The position numbers were made by a program, and so were the translations under genes. Of a stretch of 64,000 nucleotides of DNA, positions 1 through 7,807 are shown piece after piece; position 1 is the first letter of the stretch; each line of letters starts with the position of its first letter. Below the pieces are notes generated by a model. That model was not told the DNA's origin, did no database searches, and worked only from the letters and a program-made list of their open reading frames with translations. Source of the stretch: Oharaeibacter diazotrophicus. Lineage in GTDB: Bacteria > Pseudomonadota > Alphaproteobacteria > Rhizobiales > Pleomorphomonadaceae. The DNA is taken from contig NZ_SNXY01000007.1 of assembly GCF_004362745.1 (NCBI RefSeq), forward strand, positions 620,001 to 684,000, written 5' to 3'.

Positions 1-521
1 AAGGTGCCGGTGGCTGTGGCGATCAGCGGCAGGATCAGGCCGGAATAGCTGTTGAGCAGGTTCCACTCGGGCACGACGCCGCCGAGGCCGACCAGCGCCA
101 GCATGTCGTGGAACGGCTTCAGCGCGTTGGCGGCGACGGCGTAGGTCGGGACGATCCGGATCTCGATCGGCAGCATCAGCGTCGTGAAGATCATCCAGAA
201 GAAGACCATCCGGAGCCGGTAGCGGAAGTAGACGATCGCGAAGGCCGACAGCGCCGACAGCACCACCTTGCCGGCGGTGACGCCGAGCGCGAACAGCATG
301 GTGGTCACCATCACTCGGCCGAACGAGCCCTCGGTCCAGGCCTGGGCGAGGTTGTCGAGGAGGTGGCCGCCGGGCAGCACCGGCACGGGCACGCGGTTGA
401 CGGTGGCGAAGTCGTGGCTGGCGGCGACGAAGACGATCCAGATCGGCGCCATCAGCACCACGAATCCGAGGATCAGCACCGCGTGGGTCAGGACGTTGAG
501 GAGGGGCGTGCGCTCGACCAT
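1..521 (-). CDS. ugpE: Glycerol-3-phosphate ABC transporter permease UgpE, partial
   Basis: Inner-membrane permease of the sn-glycerol-3-phosphate (or glycerophosphodiester) importer. Only the N-terminal ~173 residues are present; the gene runs off the left edge. The start is the ATG at 521, giving MVERTPLLNVLTHAVLILG, which closely resembles UgpE N-termini. A first membrane segment (about residues 9-30) is followed by further hydrophobic segments and the NLLNSYSGLILPLIAT stretch typical of the subfamily. It starts 7 bases after the ugpA stop, so ugpB-ugpA-ugpE is one leftward operon; ugpC would be expected outside the window. The family is clear; the exact substrate is inferred from similarity. 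Confidence 0.85.
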   Translation of the reverse strand, partial: MVERTPLLNVLTHAVLILGFVVLMAPIWIVFVAASHDFATVNRVPVPVLPGGHLLDNLAQAWTEGSFGRVMVTTMLFALGVTAGKVVLSALSAFAIVYFRYRLRMVFFWMIFTTLMLPIEIRIVPTYAVAANALKPFHDMLALVGLGGVVPEWNLLNSYSGLILPLIATATGT

Positions 522-528
522 GGTGTCC

Positions 529-1413
529 TCACCGGTAGTGGACGCGCCGCTCGACGAAGCGGAACTGGAAGAAGGTGAGCAGGATCATCAGGACGATCAG
601 CACCAGCGTCTGTGCCGAGGCGAGCGAGTAGTCCTTGCCCTCGAAGCCGTCGAGATAGATCTTGTAGCCGAGCAGCATGGTCGAACGGGCCGGACCGCCG
701 CCGGTGGTCAGGTCGACGATGCCGAAGCTGTCGACGAAGCTGTCGGTGATGTTGATCACCAGCAGGAAGAACAGCGTCGGCGTCAGCAGCGGCACCTGGA
801 TGTCGCGCATCCGGCGCAGGACACCGGCGCCGTCCATCGCCGCCGCCTCGACCAGGGCGCGCGGCACCGACTGCAATCCGGCGAGCAGGAAGACGAAGTT
901 GTAGCCGGCCATCTTCCAGGCCTGCGCCACGATCACCAGGATCAGCGCCTGGGTGCCGTTGAGGGCGGGGTTCCACAGGCCGGGGAACAGCTTGTTCACC
1001 ACCGAGACCATGCCGGCGTCCGGCGCCAGCAGGAAGCGGAAGGCGAGGCCGACGGCGGCGGCCGGGACCGCGTAGGTCAGGAAGAAGGTGAAGCGGTAGG
1101 CCTGATGGCCGTGGAGACGCCGGTCCGCGAACAGCGCGAGCACCAGCGCGACCGAGATCGACAGCCCGGCCATCGAGAGGGCGAAGATCACCGAGACGAC
1201 GACCGAGTTCCAATAGTGCCGGTCGGAGAACACCGCCTCGAAATTCTGCAGGCCGACGAACTGGTTGCCGCCGCCGAACGGCGGTTCCAGCGTCAGCGCC
1301 CAGTACATCGCCTCGCCGACCGGCCAGTAGAAGAACACGAAGATCAGGAGGAGCTGCGGCGCCACGAACAGGCCCGCGACCCAGAGGTTGGAGAAGGTGG
1401 CCCGCTTTTCCAA
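529..1413 (-). CDS. ugpA: Glycerol-3-phosphate ABC transporter permease UgpA
   Basis: Inner-membrane permease partner of UgpE, 294 residues, the usual family length. It begins MEKRATFSNLWVAGLFVAPQ. Six hydrophobic segments are visible. The cytoplasmic EAA loop that docks on the ATPase is around residues 190-210 (ALVEAAAMDGAGVLRRMRDI). The region FVDSFGIVDLTTGGGPARST is typical of UgpA-type carbohydrate permeases. It lies between ugpB and ugpE with a strong hairpin in the ugpB-ugpA gap, as expected where the binding-protein transcript is kept in excess of the permease transcripts. Confidence 0.9.
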   Translation of the reverse strand: MEKRATFSNLWVAGLFVAPQLLLIFVFFYWPVGEAMYWALTLEPPFGGGNQFVGLQNFEAVFSDRHYWNSVVVSVIFALSMAGLSISVALVLALFADRRLHGHQAYRFTFFLTYAVPAAAVGLAFRFLLAPDAGMVSVVNKLFPGLWNPALNGTQALILVIVAQAWKMAGYNFVFLLAGLQSVPRALVEAAAMDGAGVLRRMRDIQVPLLTPTLFFLLVINITDSFVDSFGIVDLTTGGGPARSTMLLGYKIYLDGFEGKDYSLASAQTLVLIVLMILLTFFQFRFVERRVHYR

Positions 1414-1441
1414 GTCTCGCTCCGCCGTTCGCCGGGACGGG

Positions 1442-1470
1442 GAGGCCGCGCCCGGTCGGGGCGCGGCCTC
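1442..1470 (-). terminator. ugpB-ugpA intercistronic hairpin
   Basis: Perfect 12-bp inverted repeat (stem arms 1442-1453 and 1459-1470, 5-base loop) lying in the 90-base gap after the ugpB stop. There is no T-tract, so a mRNA 3'-stabilising or attenuating hairpin is more likely than a full terminator. The role is inferred from position. Confidence 0.6.
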
Positions 1471-1503
1471 GCGTGGGTGTGTCGGGGACGCCTAAGCGTC
1501 CGA

Positions 1504-2844
1504 TCAGGGCAGGGCGACGCCGCGGAAGGTCTGCTCGTAGCGGCGCAGGATGTCGTTGCCGGCCGCGACCGCGTCGTCGAGGGCCACCTGCGGGTCCTTC
1601 TTGCCGGTGAAGGCCGCCTCGAGTTCGGAGCGGATCGTCGTGCGGATGGCGGTGAAGTTGCCGAGGCGGATGCCGTGGGTCAGCGGGCCGACCTCCGAGG
1701 CGTTGAGCGAGGCGATGGCGATCTCGCGGCCGGCGTGGGCCGGCTCGGCGTAGAAGCCTTCCTTGGTCAGGAGCTCGAAGCCGTTGGTGGTCACCGGGAT
1801 GTAGCCGGTGTTCTCGGCGATGTAGCGCTCGCCGGTCTCCGGCGCGGTGACGTACTTCAGGAAGGCCGCCGCCGCCTCGTATTCCTCGGCCGACTTGCCC
1901 TTCATCACCCAGAGCGAGGCGCCGCCGATCACCGAGTTGTGGCGCTGGAAGCCCTCGTAGACCGGCAGCATCGCCGGCGCCCAGTTCAGGCCCGGGGCGG
2001 CGGTCTTGCCGATCGTCGAGTGATCGGCGATCGAGTTCAGCATGAAGGCGCAGGAGCCGTCGGCGAAGCCCTGGGTCTTGGTCTTGCCGGTCTGCTGGGT
2101 CATGATGACGGCCTCGCCGTCCTTCACCCAGGCCGAGATGTCCTTCACGAGGTCGGCGAATTTGGTCTTGTTGAAGACCAGCTCGGCGTCGAGGCCGGCG
2201 TAGCCGTTGTCACGGGTCGCGACCGGCAGGTCGTGGATCGCCGAGAACTGCTCGAGGATCGGCCAGGTGTCGAAGTCGGTCGCGAACGGGCAGGCGACGC
2301 CGGCGGCCTTCAGCGCGACGAGGTCCGCACCGAACTCCTCCCAGGTCTTCGGGGCCTCGGTCTTGCCGACCTTGGCGAGCAGGTCCTTGTTCCAGTACAT
2401 CACCGCCGTGGAGGAGTTGTACGGGAACGACCACATCTCGCCCTTCGAAGTGGCGTAGTAGTCGGCGATCGCCGGGAAATAGGCCTTCCAGTCGATCGCG
2501 AGGCCGTGCTCGGCGGCGAACTCGGGGGCCGGGACGACGGCGCCCGACAGCATGAAGTTCACGGTGCCGGCGTCGTAGATCTGCACGACGGTCGGCTGCT
2601 GCTTCGCGCGGTAGGCCGCGATGGTGTTCTGCTCGGCCTTGTCGTAGCCGCCCTGGCCGGTGCAGACCGCCTCGTACTTGTCCTGCGACTGGTTGAAGAG
2701 TTCGCAGTGCTTCTGCACCACCTCGCCCAGCGGGCCGGTCAGGCCGTACCAGAAGTCGAATTTGATGCGCTCGGCCGCCGAGGCCGGGCCGGAGGCGACG
2801 ACGGCGGCGAGGGAAGCCGCGGTGAGAAGGGCGAGGCGGGTCAT
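1504..2844 (-). CDS. ugpB: Glycerol-3-phosphate ABC transporter substrate-binding protein UgpB
   Basis: Periplasmic extracellular solute-binding protein (family 1) of the Ugp importer, 446 residues from the ATG at 2844. That start is preceded by GGAG at 8-base spacing; an in-frame GTG at 2853 leaves no room for the site. A signal peptide covers about residues 1-23, ending ASA. The mature start ERIKFDFWYGLTGPLGEVVQ and YDKAEQNTIAAYRAKQQPTV are characteristic of UgpB, including the WYG motif and the YKGG-like GQGGYDK. First gene of the leftward operon; its promoter should lie in 2845-3000. Confidence 0.9.
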   Translation of the reverse strand: MTRLALLTAASLAAVVASGPASAAERIKFDFWYGLTGPLGEVVQKHCELFNQSQDKYEAVCTGQGGYDKAEQNTIAAYRAKQQPTVVQIYDAGTVNFMLSGAVVPAPEFAAEHGLAIDWKAYFPAIADYYATSKGEMWSFPYNSSTAVMYWNKDLLAKVGKTEAPKTWEEFGADLVALKAAGVACPFATDFDTWPILEQFSAIHDLPVATRDNGYAGLDAELVFNKTKFADLVKDISAWVKDGEAVIMTQQTGKTKTQGFADGSCAFMLNSIADHSTIGKTAAPGLNWAPAMLPVYEGFQRHNSVIGGASLWVMKGKSAEEYEAAAAFLKYVTAPETGERYIAENTGYIPVTTNGFELLTKEGFYAEPAHAGREIAIASLNASEVGPLTHGIRLGNFTAIRTTIRSELEAAFTGKKDPQVALDDAVAAGNDILRRYEQTFRGVALP

Positions 2845-3004
2845 GGCGGGCACTCCGCTTGGGGACGGACGGGCTCGGTGGAGCCCCCGGGATCCGATCC
2901 CTAGCGGCGGCGCATGACGGAACGATCCAGCTTCGCCGACGGATCGATGTCGGTTCGGTGTCGGAGCGATGAAGAGCCGGCTGAGGAGCGCCCCGCGGGC
3001 CTCA

Positions 3005-3134
3005 TACCCTTCTCCTGAAGTCCCGACGCGTCGGGACTTCAGGAGGTCTCGGCCATCCGGCCGGCGCCCGGTCGGGCGCTCCTCGCACGCAACGCTCCGA
3101 CCGGAGGTCGGAACTTTGCGAACTCGGTATCAGA
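3005..3134. repeat. Three-copy multi-hairpin repeat, copy 1
   Basis: About 130 bases of nested inverted repeats. It contains a perfect 34-base palindrome (3012-3045), then GGCC-atcc-GGCC, then GCGCCCG-gt-CGGGCGC, then a CCGACC/GGTCGG hairpin. Nearly the same series occurs at 63684-63817 in the same orientation and at 10698-10830 inverted. The right end includes the TGA stop of the leftward gene at 3130. It resembles a REP/BIME-type element that may also end or stabilise transcripts. The remaining gap upstream of ugpB (2845-3004) shows no gene. Confidence 0.75.
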
Positions 3135-3489
3135 CCCCGGCGGCGCGGACGCGGAAGACGTTCCCGCCGGAGGTGACGAAGTCGCCGGCGCCGCCACGTT
3201 CCAGCGAGTAGCACTTCTCGGCGCCCGCGCGCACGCTGTCCCAGACCGTGCAGATCCGCCCGCCGGATACAGTCCAGTGCCCGACGTCGGCCGATGGTGC
3301 CGGCGTGTCGACGGTGATCTCGGCGCGCCCGTCCGGCGCCAGCACGAGGCTGCCGGCGTGCCAGCCGCCGTTCTCCCACCACTCGATGTCGCGGCCCACC
3401 AGCTCGGCGCGAATCTCGGCGTCGCCGAGGGGCGCGGCGGCAGCGGCGGCGGTGCCGGCGAGGAGGAGGGCGAGGGCGAGCAGGCGCAT
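3130..3489 (-). CDS. Small secreted protein of unknown function
   Basis: Predicted exported protein of 119 residues. The ATG at 3489 (MRLLALALLLAGTAAAAAAP) gives a clean signal peptide and has GGAA 6 bases upstream; an ATG 12 bases earlier lacks any ribosome site. The mature part has a few possible motifs (IEWWENGGW, ICTVWDSVRAGAEKCY with two Cys) and looks like a small beta-rich domain, somewhat like DUF995-type rhizobial proteins; that likeness is from memory and weak. The stop codon lies inside repeat copy 1. No functional link to its neighbours is evident. Confidence 0.6.
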   Translation of the reverse strand: MRLLALALLLAGTAAAAAAPLGDAEIRAELVGRDIEWWENGGWHAGSLVLAPDGRAEITVDTPAPSADVGHWTVSGGRICTVWDSVRAGAEKCYSLERGGAGDFVTSGGNVFRVRAAGV

Positions 3490-3703
3490 CGGCGATTCCA
3501 TGACGGGACGACGACAGTTTGACGACTTCGCCGGCTCCCGTCCATCCCGATGGAATCATGTGAAAAGACCGATGCTCATGGCGACTTCGGCCGACGCCCC
3601 GCCGCCTTCGCAAAACCGTAACGCCGCCTTTGTCGCGCCGACACGCGAGCGGACTAGCCCTTGGGGACGCGACCCGCGAACGGCAAACTCGAGGAGGATC
3701 CCC

Positions 3704-4633
3704 ATGCTCGCCGACGGCGTCTCCGGTATCGGCATTTCCGCGCACAAGCGCGCCAACGACCTCTCCGACTTCGGCGACGAGCTCGACATGATCGAGGCCC
3801 TCGGCGTCGACGCCGTCGAACTGCCGACCTACGACATGGACATCGTCGTCGGCGCCAGGATCCGCAAACCGCAGCTCGACGCGCTCGTGCGGGCCTGCGC
3901 CGGCCGTTCGGTCGCCTACAGCGTCCACGGGCCGCTCGCGATCAACTTCATGGACGAGGCCTGGCGGCTGCCGCGCCACTTCGAGGTGCTGAAGGCCTCG
4001 CTCGAGGTCGCCGCCGCGGTCGGGGCCGCCAACTACGTGATCCACTCCGGCCTCGCGCCGCTGCAGCAGGGCCAGGGCCTCGAGGCCGCCTACGGCCGCC
4101 AGCGCGAGTGGCTGAGCAAGGCCGGCGACCTCGCCCGCGACCTCGGCCTCGTGCTCTGCGTCGAGACGCTGTTCGGCGGCTTCGAGGGCCGCGTCCACGC
4201 CTCCTCGCCGCGCCAGCTCGCCGCCGAGCTCGCCGCGATCGACCATCCCGCGGTGATGGCGACGCTCGACTTCAGCCACGCCTACCTGAAGCTCGACTTC
4301 GACGGCCTGCGCGACACCTTCATCGACGAGGCCGCCGCCCTGGCGCCGCGGGCCCGGCACCTCCACGTCCACGACAGCTTCGGCCTCCAGGACGACATCT
4401 GGATGTTCACCGAGGGCGAGCGCCTCGCCTTCGGCCACGGCGACCTGCACCTGCCGGTCGGCTGGGGCGACATCCCGTGGGCGACGCTGATGGAGACCTG
4501 CAGCTTCCCCGAGGGCGTGCTGTTCAACATCGAACTGAAGGACCGCTACTGGTACGTGGCCAAGGAGTGCGTCGAGGCCGTCCGCGCCCTCGCCGGCCGC
4601 GCCCGCACCGCCCCGCGCGACCTCGCCGCCTGA
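3704..4633 (+). CDS. Sugar phosphate isomerase/epimerase family protein (TIM barrel)
   Basis: 309-residue cytosolic protein of the xylose-isomerase-like TIM-barrel (AP endonuclease family 2) superfamily. The ATG at 3704 follows a strong GAGGAGG. Barrel-strand motifs with metal or catalytic candidates are visible: VAYSVHGPL, NYVIHSG, LCVETLFGG (Glu), MATLDFSHAY (Asp/His), ARHLHVHDSFG (two His) and LFNIELKDRYW (Glu). Such proteins isomerise or epimerise small sugars or sugar acids with a divalent metal. The substrate cannot be read from sequence. It stands alone, divergent from the small secreted gene and convergent with the amidohydrolase. A longer reading frame upstream is not needed. Confidence 0.75.
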   Translation: MLADGVSGIGISAHKRANDLSDFGDELDMIEALGVDAVELPTYDMDIVVGARIRKPQLDALVRACAGRSVAYSVHGPLAINFMDEAWRLPRHFEVLKASLEVAAAVGAANYVIHSGLAPLQQGQGLEAAYGRQREWLSKAGDLARDLGLVLCVETLFGGFEGRVHASSPRQLAAELAAIDHPAVMATLDFSHAYLKLDFDGLRDTFIDEAAALAPRARHLHVHDSFGLQDDIWMFTEGERLAFGHGDLHLPVGWGDIPWATLMETCSFPEGVLFNIELKDRYWYVAKECVEAVRALAGRARTAPRDLAA

Positions 4634-4655
4634 TCTCCACCGTCCCGGGGGAGAG

Positions 4656-5936
4656 TCACACCCCGGCGAGGGCCGCCACCACGTCGAGCAGCACCGCCGC
4701 ACCGGCGGCGATCTCGGCGTCGTCGGTGGCCTCGCGCGGGCTGTGGCTGACGCCGCCGGCGCTCGGCACGAAGATCATCGCCGCGGGCGCGACCCGCGCC
4801 ATCATCTGGGCGTCGTGGCCGGCGCCGGAGGTGATGCGCCGGCACGACAGGCCGCGCCGGCGTGCGGCGTCCTCGATCAGGCCGACGATGGCGGGATCGA
4901 AGGCGACCGGCTCGAAGCGGGCGAGCCGCTCGACCGCGACGCCGACGCCCTCGGCGGCGGCGAGGTCGTCCAAGAAGGCGGCGAGCGCGGCTTCCTCCTC
5001 GCGCAGCCGGTCCTCGTCGGGGTCGCGCAGGTCGACCGTCAGGCTTGCGTGGGACGGGATGACGTTGATCGCGTTCGGCTCGAAGGCGATGCAGCCGACC
5101 GTCGCCACCGTCGGCGTGTTCGACGCCGCCGCCCGCTCGCGCAGGAAGGTGATCACCCGCGCGGCCGCGAGCCCGGCGTCGCGGCGCATCGAGATCGGCG
5201 TCGTGCCGGCGTGGTTGGCGTCGCCGGTGATCGTCACCTTCTGCCAGGAGATGCCCTGCAGACTGTCCACCGCGCCGATCGCGACGCCCTCGCGCTCCAG
5301 CACCGGCCCCTGCTCGACGTGGAGCTCCACGTAGGCGTGCGGCCGGAGCGCCGTCGGCTCTGTCGTGCCGGCGTAGCCGATCCGCGCCAGTTCCGCGCCG
5401 AGCACGCTGTCGTCGGTGCCGACGACGGCCAGCGCCGCCTCGACCGCCAGCCCGCCGGCCACCACCAGCGAGCCCATCATGTCGGGGGCGTAGCGAACGC
5501 CTTCCTCGTTGGTGAAGGCGGTGACCGCGACCGGCCGCGCCGGCACGACGCCCGCCGCCGCCAGCGCCTCGATCACGGCGAGCCCGGCGAGGACGCCGGT
5601 ACAGCCGTCGTAGATGCCGGCGTCGATCACGGTGTCGATGTGCGAGCCGATCACCACCGGCGGAACGTCCGGCGTGCCGGCCGGCCGCCACAGGCCGGTG
5701 ACGTTGCCGATCCGGTCGACCGTGACGGCGAGACCGGCGTCGCGCATCCAGGACACCAGCAGGTCGCGGCCCTGCCGGTCCCCGTCGCTCGCGGCGAGCC
5801 GGACGAGGCGGCCGGCCCCGTCGCGGCCGACCCGCCCGAGCGCACGGAGACGGTCGAGGAGACTGGCGGCGTCGACGGCCGGGCGCGAGGAGGCGGAAGG
5901 CGAGGGGGCGGACGGGGGCGGTGCGGGCGAATCCAT
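4656..5936 (-). CDS. Zn-dependent amidohydrolase, M20 family (N-carbamoyl-amino-acid hydrolase / allantoate amidohydrolase type)
   Basis: 426-residue cytosolic metallohydrolase of the AllC/HyuC branch, hydrolysing N-carbamoyl amino acids, allantoate or ureidoglycolate-like substrates. Two-metal site motifs are in order: GSHIDTV (His), DGCTGVLAGL (Asp), TNEEGVRY (Glu pair), HVEQGPVLE (His) and the C-terminal GAGHDAQMM (His). The dimerisation lid domain holds GDANHAGTTPISMRRD. The start at 5936 (MDSPAPPPSAPS) leaves a Pro/Ser/Ala-rich leader of about 25 residues; the true start could be slightly downstream. The substrate is undecided; no hydantoinase or purine genes are adjacent. Confidence 0.8.
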   Translation of the reverse strand: MDSPAPPPSAPSPSASSRPAVDAASLLDRLRALGRVGRDGAGRLVRLAASDGDRQGRDLLVSWMRDAGLAVTVDRIGNVTGLWRPAGTPDVPPVVIGSHIDTVIDAGIYDGCTGVLAGLAVIEALAAAGVVPARPVAVTAFTNEEGVRYAPDMMGSLVVAGGLAVEAALAVVGTDDSVLGAELARIGYAGTTEPTALRPHAYVELHVEQGPVLEREGVAIGAVDSLQGISWQKVTITGDANHAGTTPISMRRDAGLAAARVITFLRERAAASNTPTVATVGCIAFEPNAINVIPSHASLTVDLRDPDEDRLREEEAALAAFLDDLAAAEGVGVAVERLARFEPVAFDPAIVGLIEDAARRRGLSCRRITSGAGHDAQMMARVAPAAMIFVPSAGGVSHSPREATDDAEIAAGAAVLLDVVAALAGV

Positions 5937-5986
5937 TCCCGCAGTCTGCCCCGGCCCGCCGTCCCGCGATAGGCCGGCGCGCCGGC

Positions 5987-6742
5987 TCAGGCCGTGCCGA
6001 GCACGCAAGCGTGGAGATTGCCGTCGCGCGCCGTCAGCATCTCCACCGAGACGCCATAGACCGCGGCGATCCGCTCGGCCGTGAGCACGGCGGCCGGCGC
6101 GCCGAAGGCGACCACGCGGCCGTCGGTCATCAGCATCAGCTCATCGGCGAAGCGCGCCGCCAGCGACAGGTCGTGCAGCACCGCCACCACCACGGCCGCG
6201 TGCTCGCGGGCGTAGCGCCGGACGACGTCGAGCGCGATCAGTTGGCGGCGGAGGTCGAGCGCGCTGGTGGGCTCGTCGAGCAGCAGCAGCCGCGGCGTCG
6301 AAACCAGCCGCTGGGCGAGCAGCACCAGCTGCCGCTGACCGCCGGACAGCGTCGCGAAACGGCGCGGCGCGAGGTCGCCGACGCCGACCCGCGCCATCGC
6401 GGCGCGCGCGGCGTCGACGTCGTCGTCGCGGACGCGCCAGTCGAGCCGGGCGACGCGGCCGAGCAGCACAACCTCGACGACCGAGAGACCGGTCGACGTC
6501 GGCGCCGTCTGTGGCAGGTAGCCGACCGCCTCGCGCGCCGGCCGCGCGCCGTCGACCAGGACGTCGCCGCGGTGGGCGACCAGTCCGGCGACGGCGCGCA
6601 CCAGGGTGGTCTTGCCGGCGCCGTTCGGCCCGCAGACGCCGACCACGGTGCCGGCGGCGCAGTGGGCGTCGACCCGGTCGACGATCGCCCGGCCGGCGAT
6701 CTCGACCGAGACCGCGCCGAGCGTCAGCCCCGGCCGGGTCAC
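5987..6742 (-). CDS. ABC transporter ATP-binding protein, FecCD/BtuCD-type metal-chelate importer
   Basis: 251-residue ATPase energising import of a chelated metal through the adjacent FecCD permease. Walker A GPNGAGKTT, signature LSGGQRQLVLLAQ, Walker B LLLLDEPTSALD and H-loop VLHDLSLAARF are all intact. It starts at GTG 6742, overlapping the permease stop as GTGA, so the two are translationally coupled. It is the last gene of a leftward operon with a periplasmic binding protein, a His-rich protein, a SCO protein and a DUF2946 protein. Those partners favour copper over iron; the cargo is inferred. Confidence 0.85.
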   Translation of the reverse strand: MTRPGLTLGAVSVEIAGRAIVDRVDAHCAAGTVVGVCGPNGAGKTTLVRAVAGLVAHRGDVLVDGARPAREAVGYLPQTAPTSTGLSVVEVVLLGRVARLDWRVRDDDVDAARAAMARVGVGDLAPRRFATLSGGQRQLVLLAQRLVSTPRLLLLDEPTSALDLRRQLIALDVVRRYAREHAAVVVAVLHDLSLAARFADELMLMTDGRVVAFGAPAAVLTAERIAAVYGVSVEMLTARDGNLHACVLGTA

Positions 6743-7791
6743 GGCGCACCCGCCCGCGCCCGGCGCAGCACCAGGGTGAACAGGATCGGCACGCCGACGA
6801 GGGCCGTGACGATGCCGATCGGGATCACGGCGCCGCCGCCGACCAGTTTGGCCAGCACCGAGGCGGCGAGCAGCGTCACCGCGCCGGCGAGCGCGGCGGC
6901 CGGAATCAGCGTGCGCTGGTCCTCGCCGACCAGGGCGCGCGCGGCGTGCGGCGCCACGAGCCCGACGAAGCCGATGGTGCCGACGAAGGCGACGGCGGCG
7001 GCGGTGACTAGTGCCACCAGCACGAAGCCGCGGCGGCGCAGGCCGTCGACGTCGACGCCGAGGCTGCGGGCGTGGACGTCGCCGAGCGACAGCGCGGTCA
7101 GCCGCCACGCGTCGCGCGCCACCGCCGGCAGCGCGACGGCGAGCACCGTGCCCAGCACCGCAACCGAGGTCCAGGTCGCCTTGAGCAGGCTGCCGAACAG
7201 CCAGAACACGATCTGCTGCAGCACCTCCGGCGAGGCGAGATACTGCAGCATCGACTGCAGCGCCTGGAACATGAACATCACCGCGATGCCGGCGAGCACC
7301 AGCACCTCGGTGTCGGCGCCGCGCAGCCGCGCCATCGCGTGGATCAGGCCGGCGGCGACGAGCACCGCGGCGAAGGCGAGCACGGGCGCGGCCAACCAGC
7401 CGGGCAGCGGCATCGCGGAGCCGAACATGATGGCGAGCGCCGCACCGAAGCCGGCGGCGGCCGAGAAGCCCAGGGTGAACGGGCTGGCGAGCGGGTTGGC
7501 GAGGATGGTCTGCATCTGCAGGCCGGCGAGACCGAGGGCGGCGCCGACCAACGCGCCCATCGCCGTCGTCGGCAGGCGGATCGCCCACAGGATGGTGGCG
7601 GCGAGCCGGTCCTCGCCGGCGGGGCCGGCGAGGAGGGCGGCGAGCGCGTCCGGTACCGTCATCGCCGACGGACCGGTGACGAGATCGGCACCGGCGAGGG
7701 CCACCACCGCGGCGGCGAGCCCGGCCAGCACGGTGGTCCGGCGCGCCTGGACGCGCCGGTAGTCGAGGACGAGGGCGTCGGTGCTGGTCAT
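6739..7791 (-). CDS. FecCD-family ABC transporter permease
   Basis: 350-residue inner-membrane permease of the iron-siderophore/B12 type (FecCD, BtuC fold) with about nine to ten hydrophobic segments. Family landmarks: GALVGAALGLAGLQMQTILA near residue 80, TLGFSAAAGFGAAL, and GTIGFVGLVAPHAARALVGE near residue 268, the ATPase-contacting region. The start at 7791 is 16 bases after the binding-protein stop. It would form a homodimer with the downstream ATPase. The chelate transported is not evident from the permease itself. Confidence 0.88.
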   Translation of the reverse strand: MTSTDALVLDYRRVQARRTTVLAGLAAAVVALAGADLVTGPSAMTVPDALAALLAGPAGEDRLAATILWAIRLPTTAMGALVGAALGLAGLQMQTILANPLASPFTLGFSAAAGFGAALAIMFGSAMPLPGWLAAPVLAFAAVLVAAGLIHAMARLRGADTEVLVLAGIAVMFMFQALQSMLQYLASPEVLQQIVFWLFGSLLKATWTSVAVLGTVLAVALPAVARDAWRLTALSLGDVHARSLGVDVDGLRRRGFVLVALVTAAAVAFVGTIGFVGLVAPHAARALVGEDQRTLIPAAALAGAVTLLAASVLAKLVGGGAVIPIGIVTALVGVPILFTLVLRRARAGAP

Positions 7792-7807
7792 GGCCGGTGC
7801 CGCCCCG

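Noticed and set aside
3005-3134. CRISPR array from repeated palindromes
   Set aside because: The three copies are tens of kilobases apart, with no regular spacers or cas genes.
3002-4702. Long reading frames antisense to the isomerase, amidohydrolase, nos and cob genes
   Set aside because: They are Arg/Ala/Gly-rich shadows caused by high GC content, lack domain motifs and lie opposite genes with clear family signatures.
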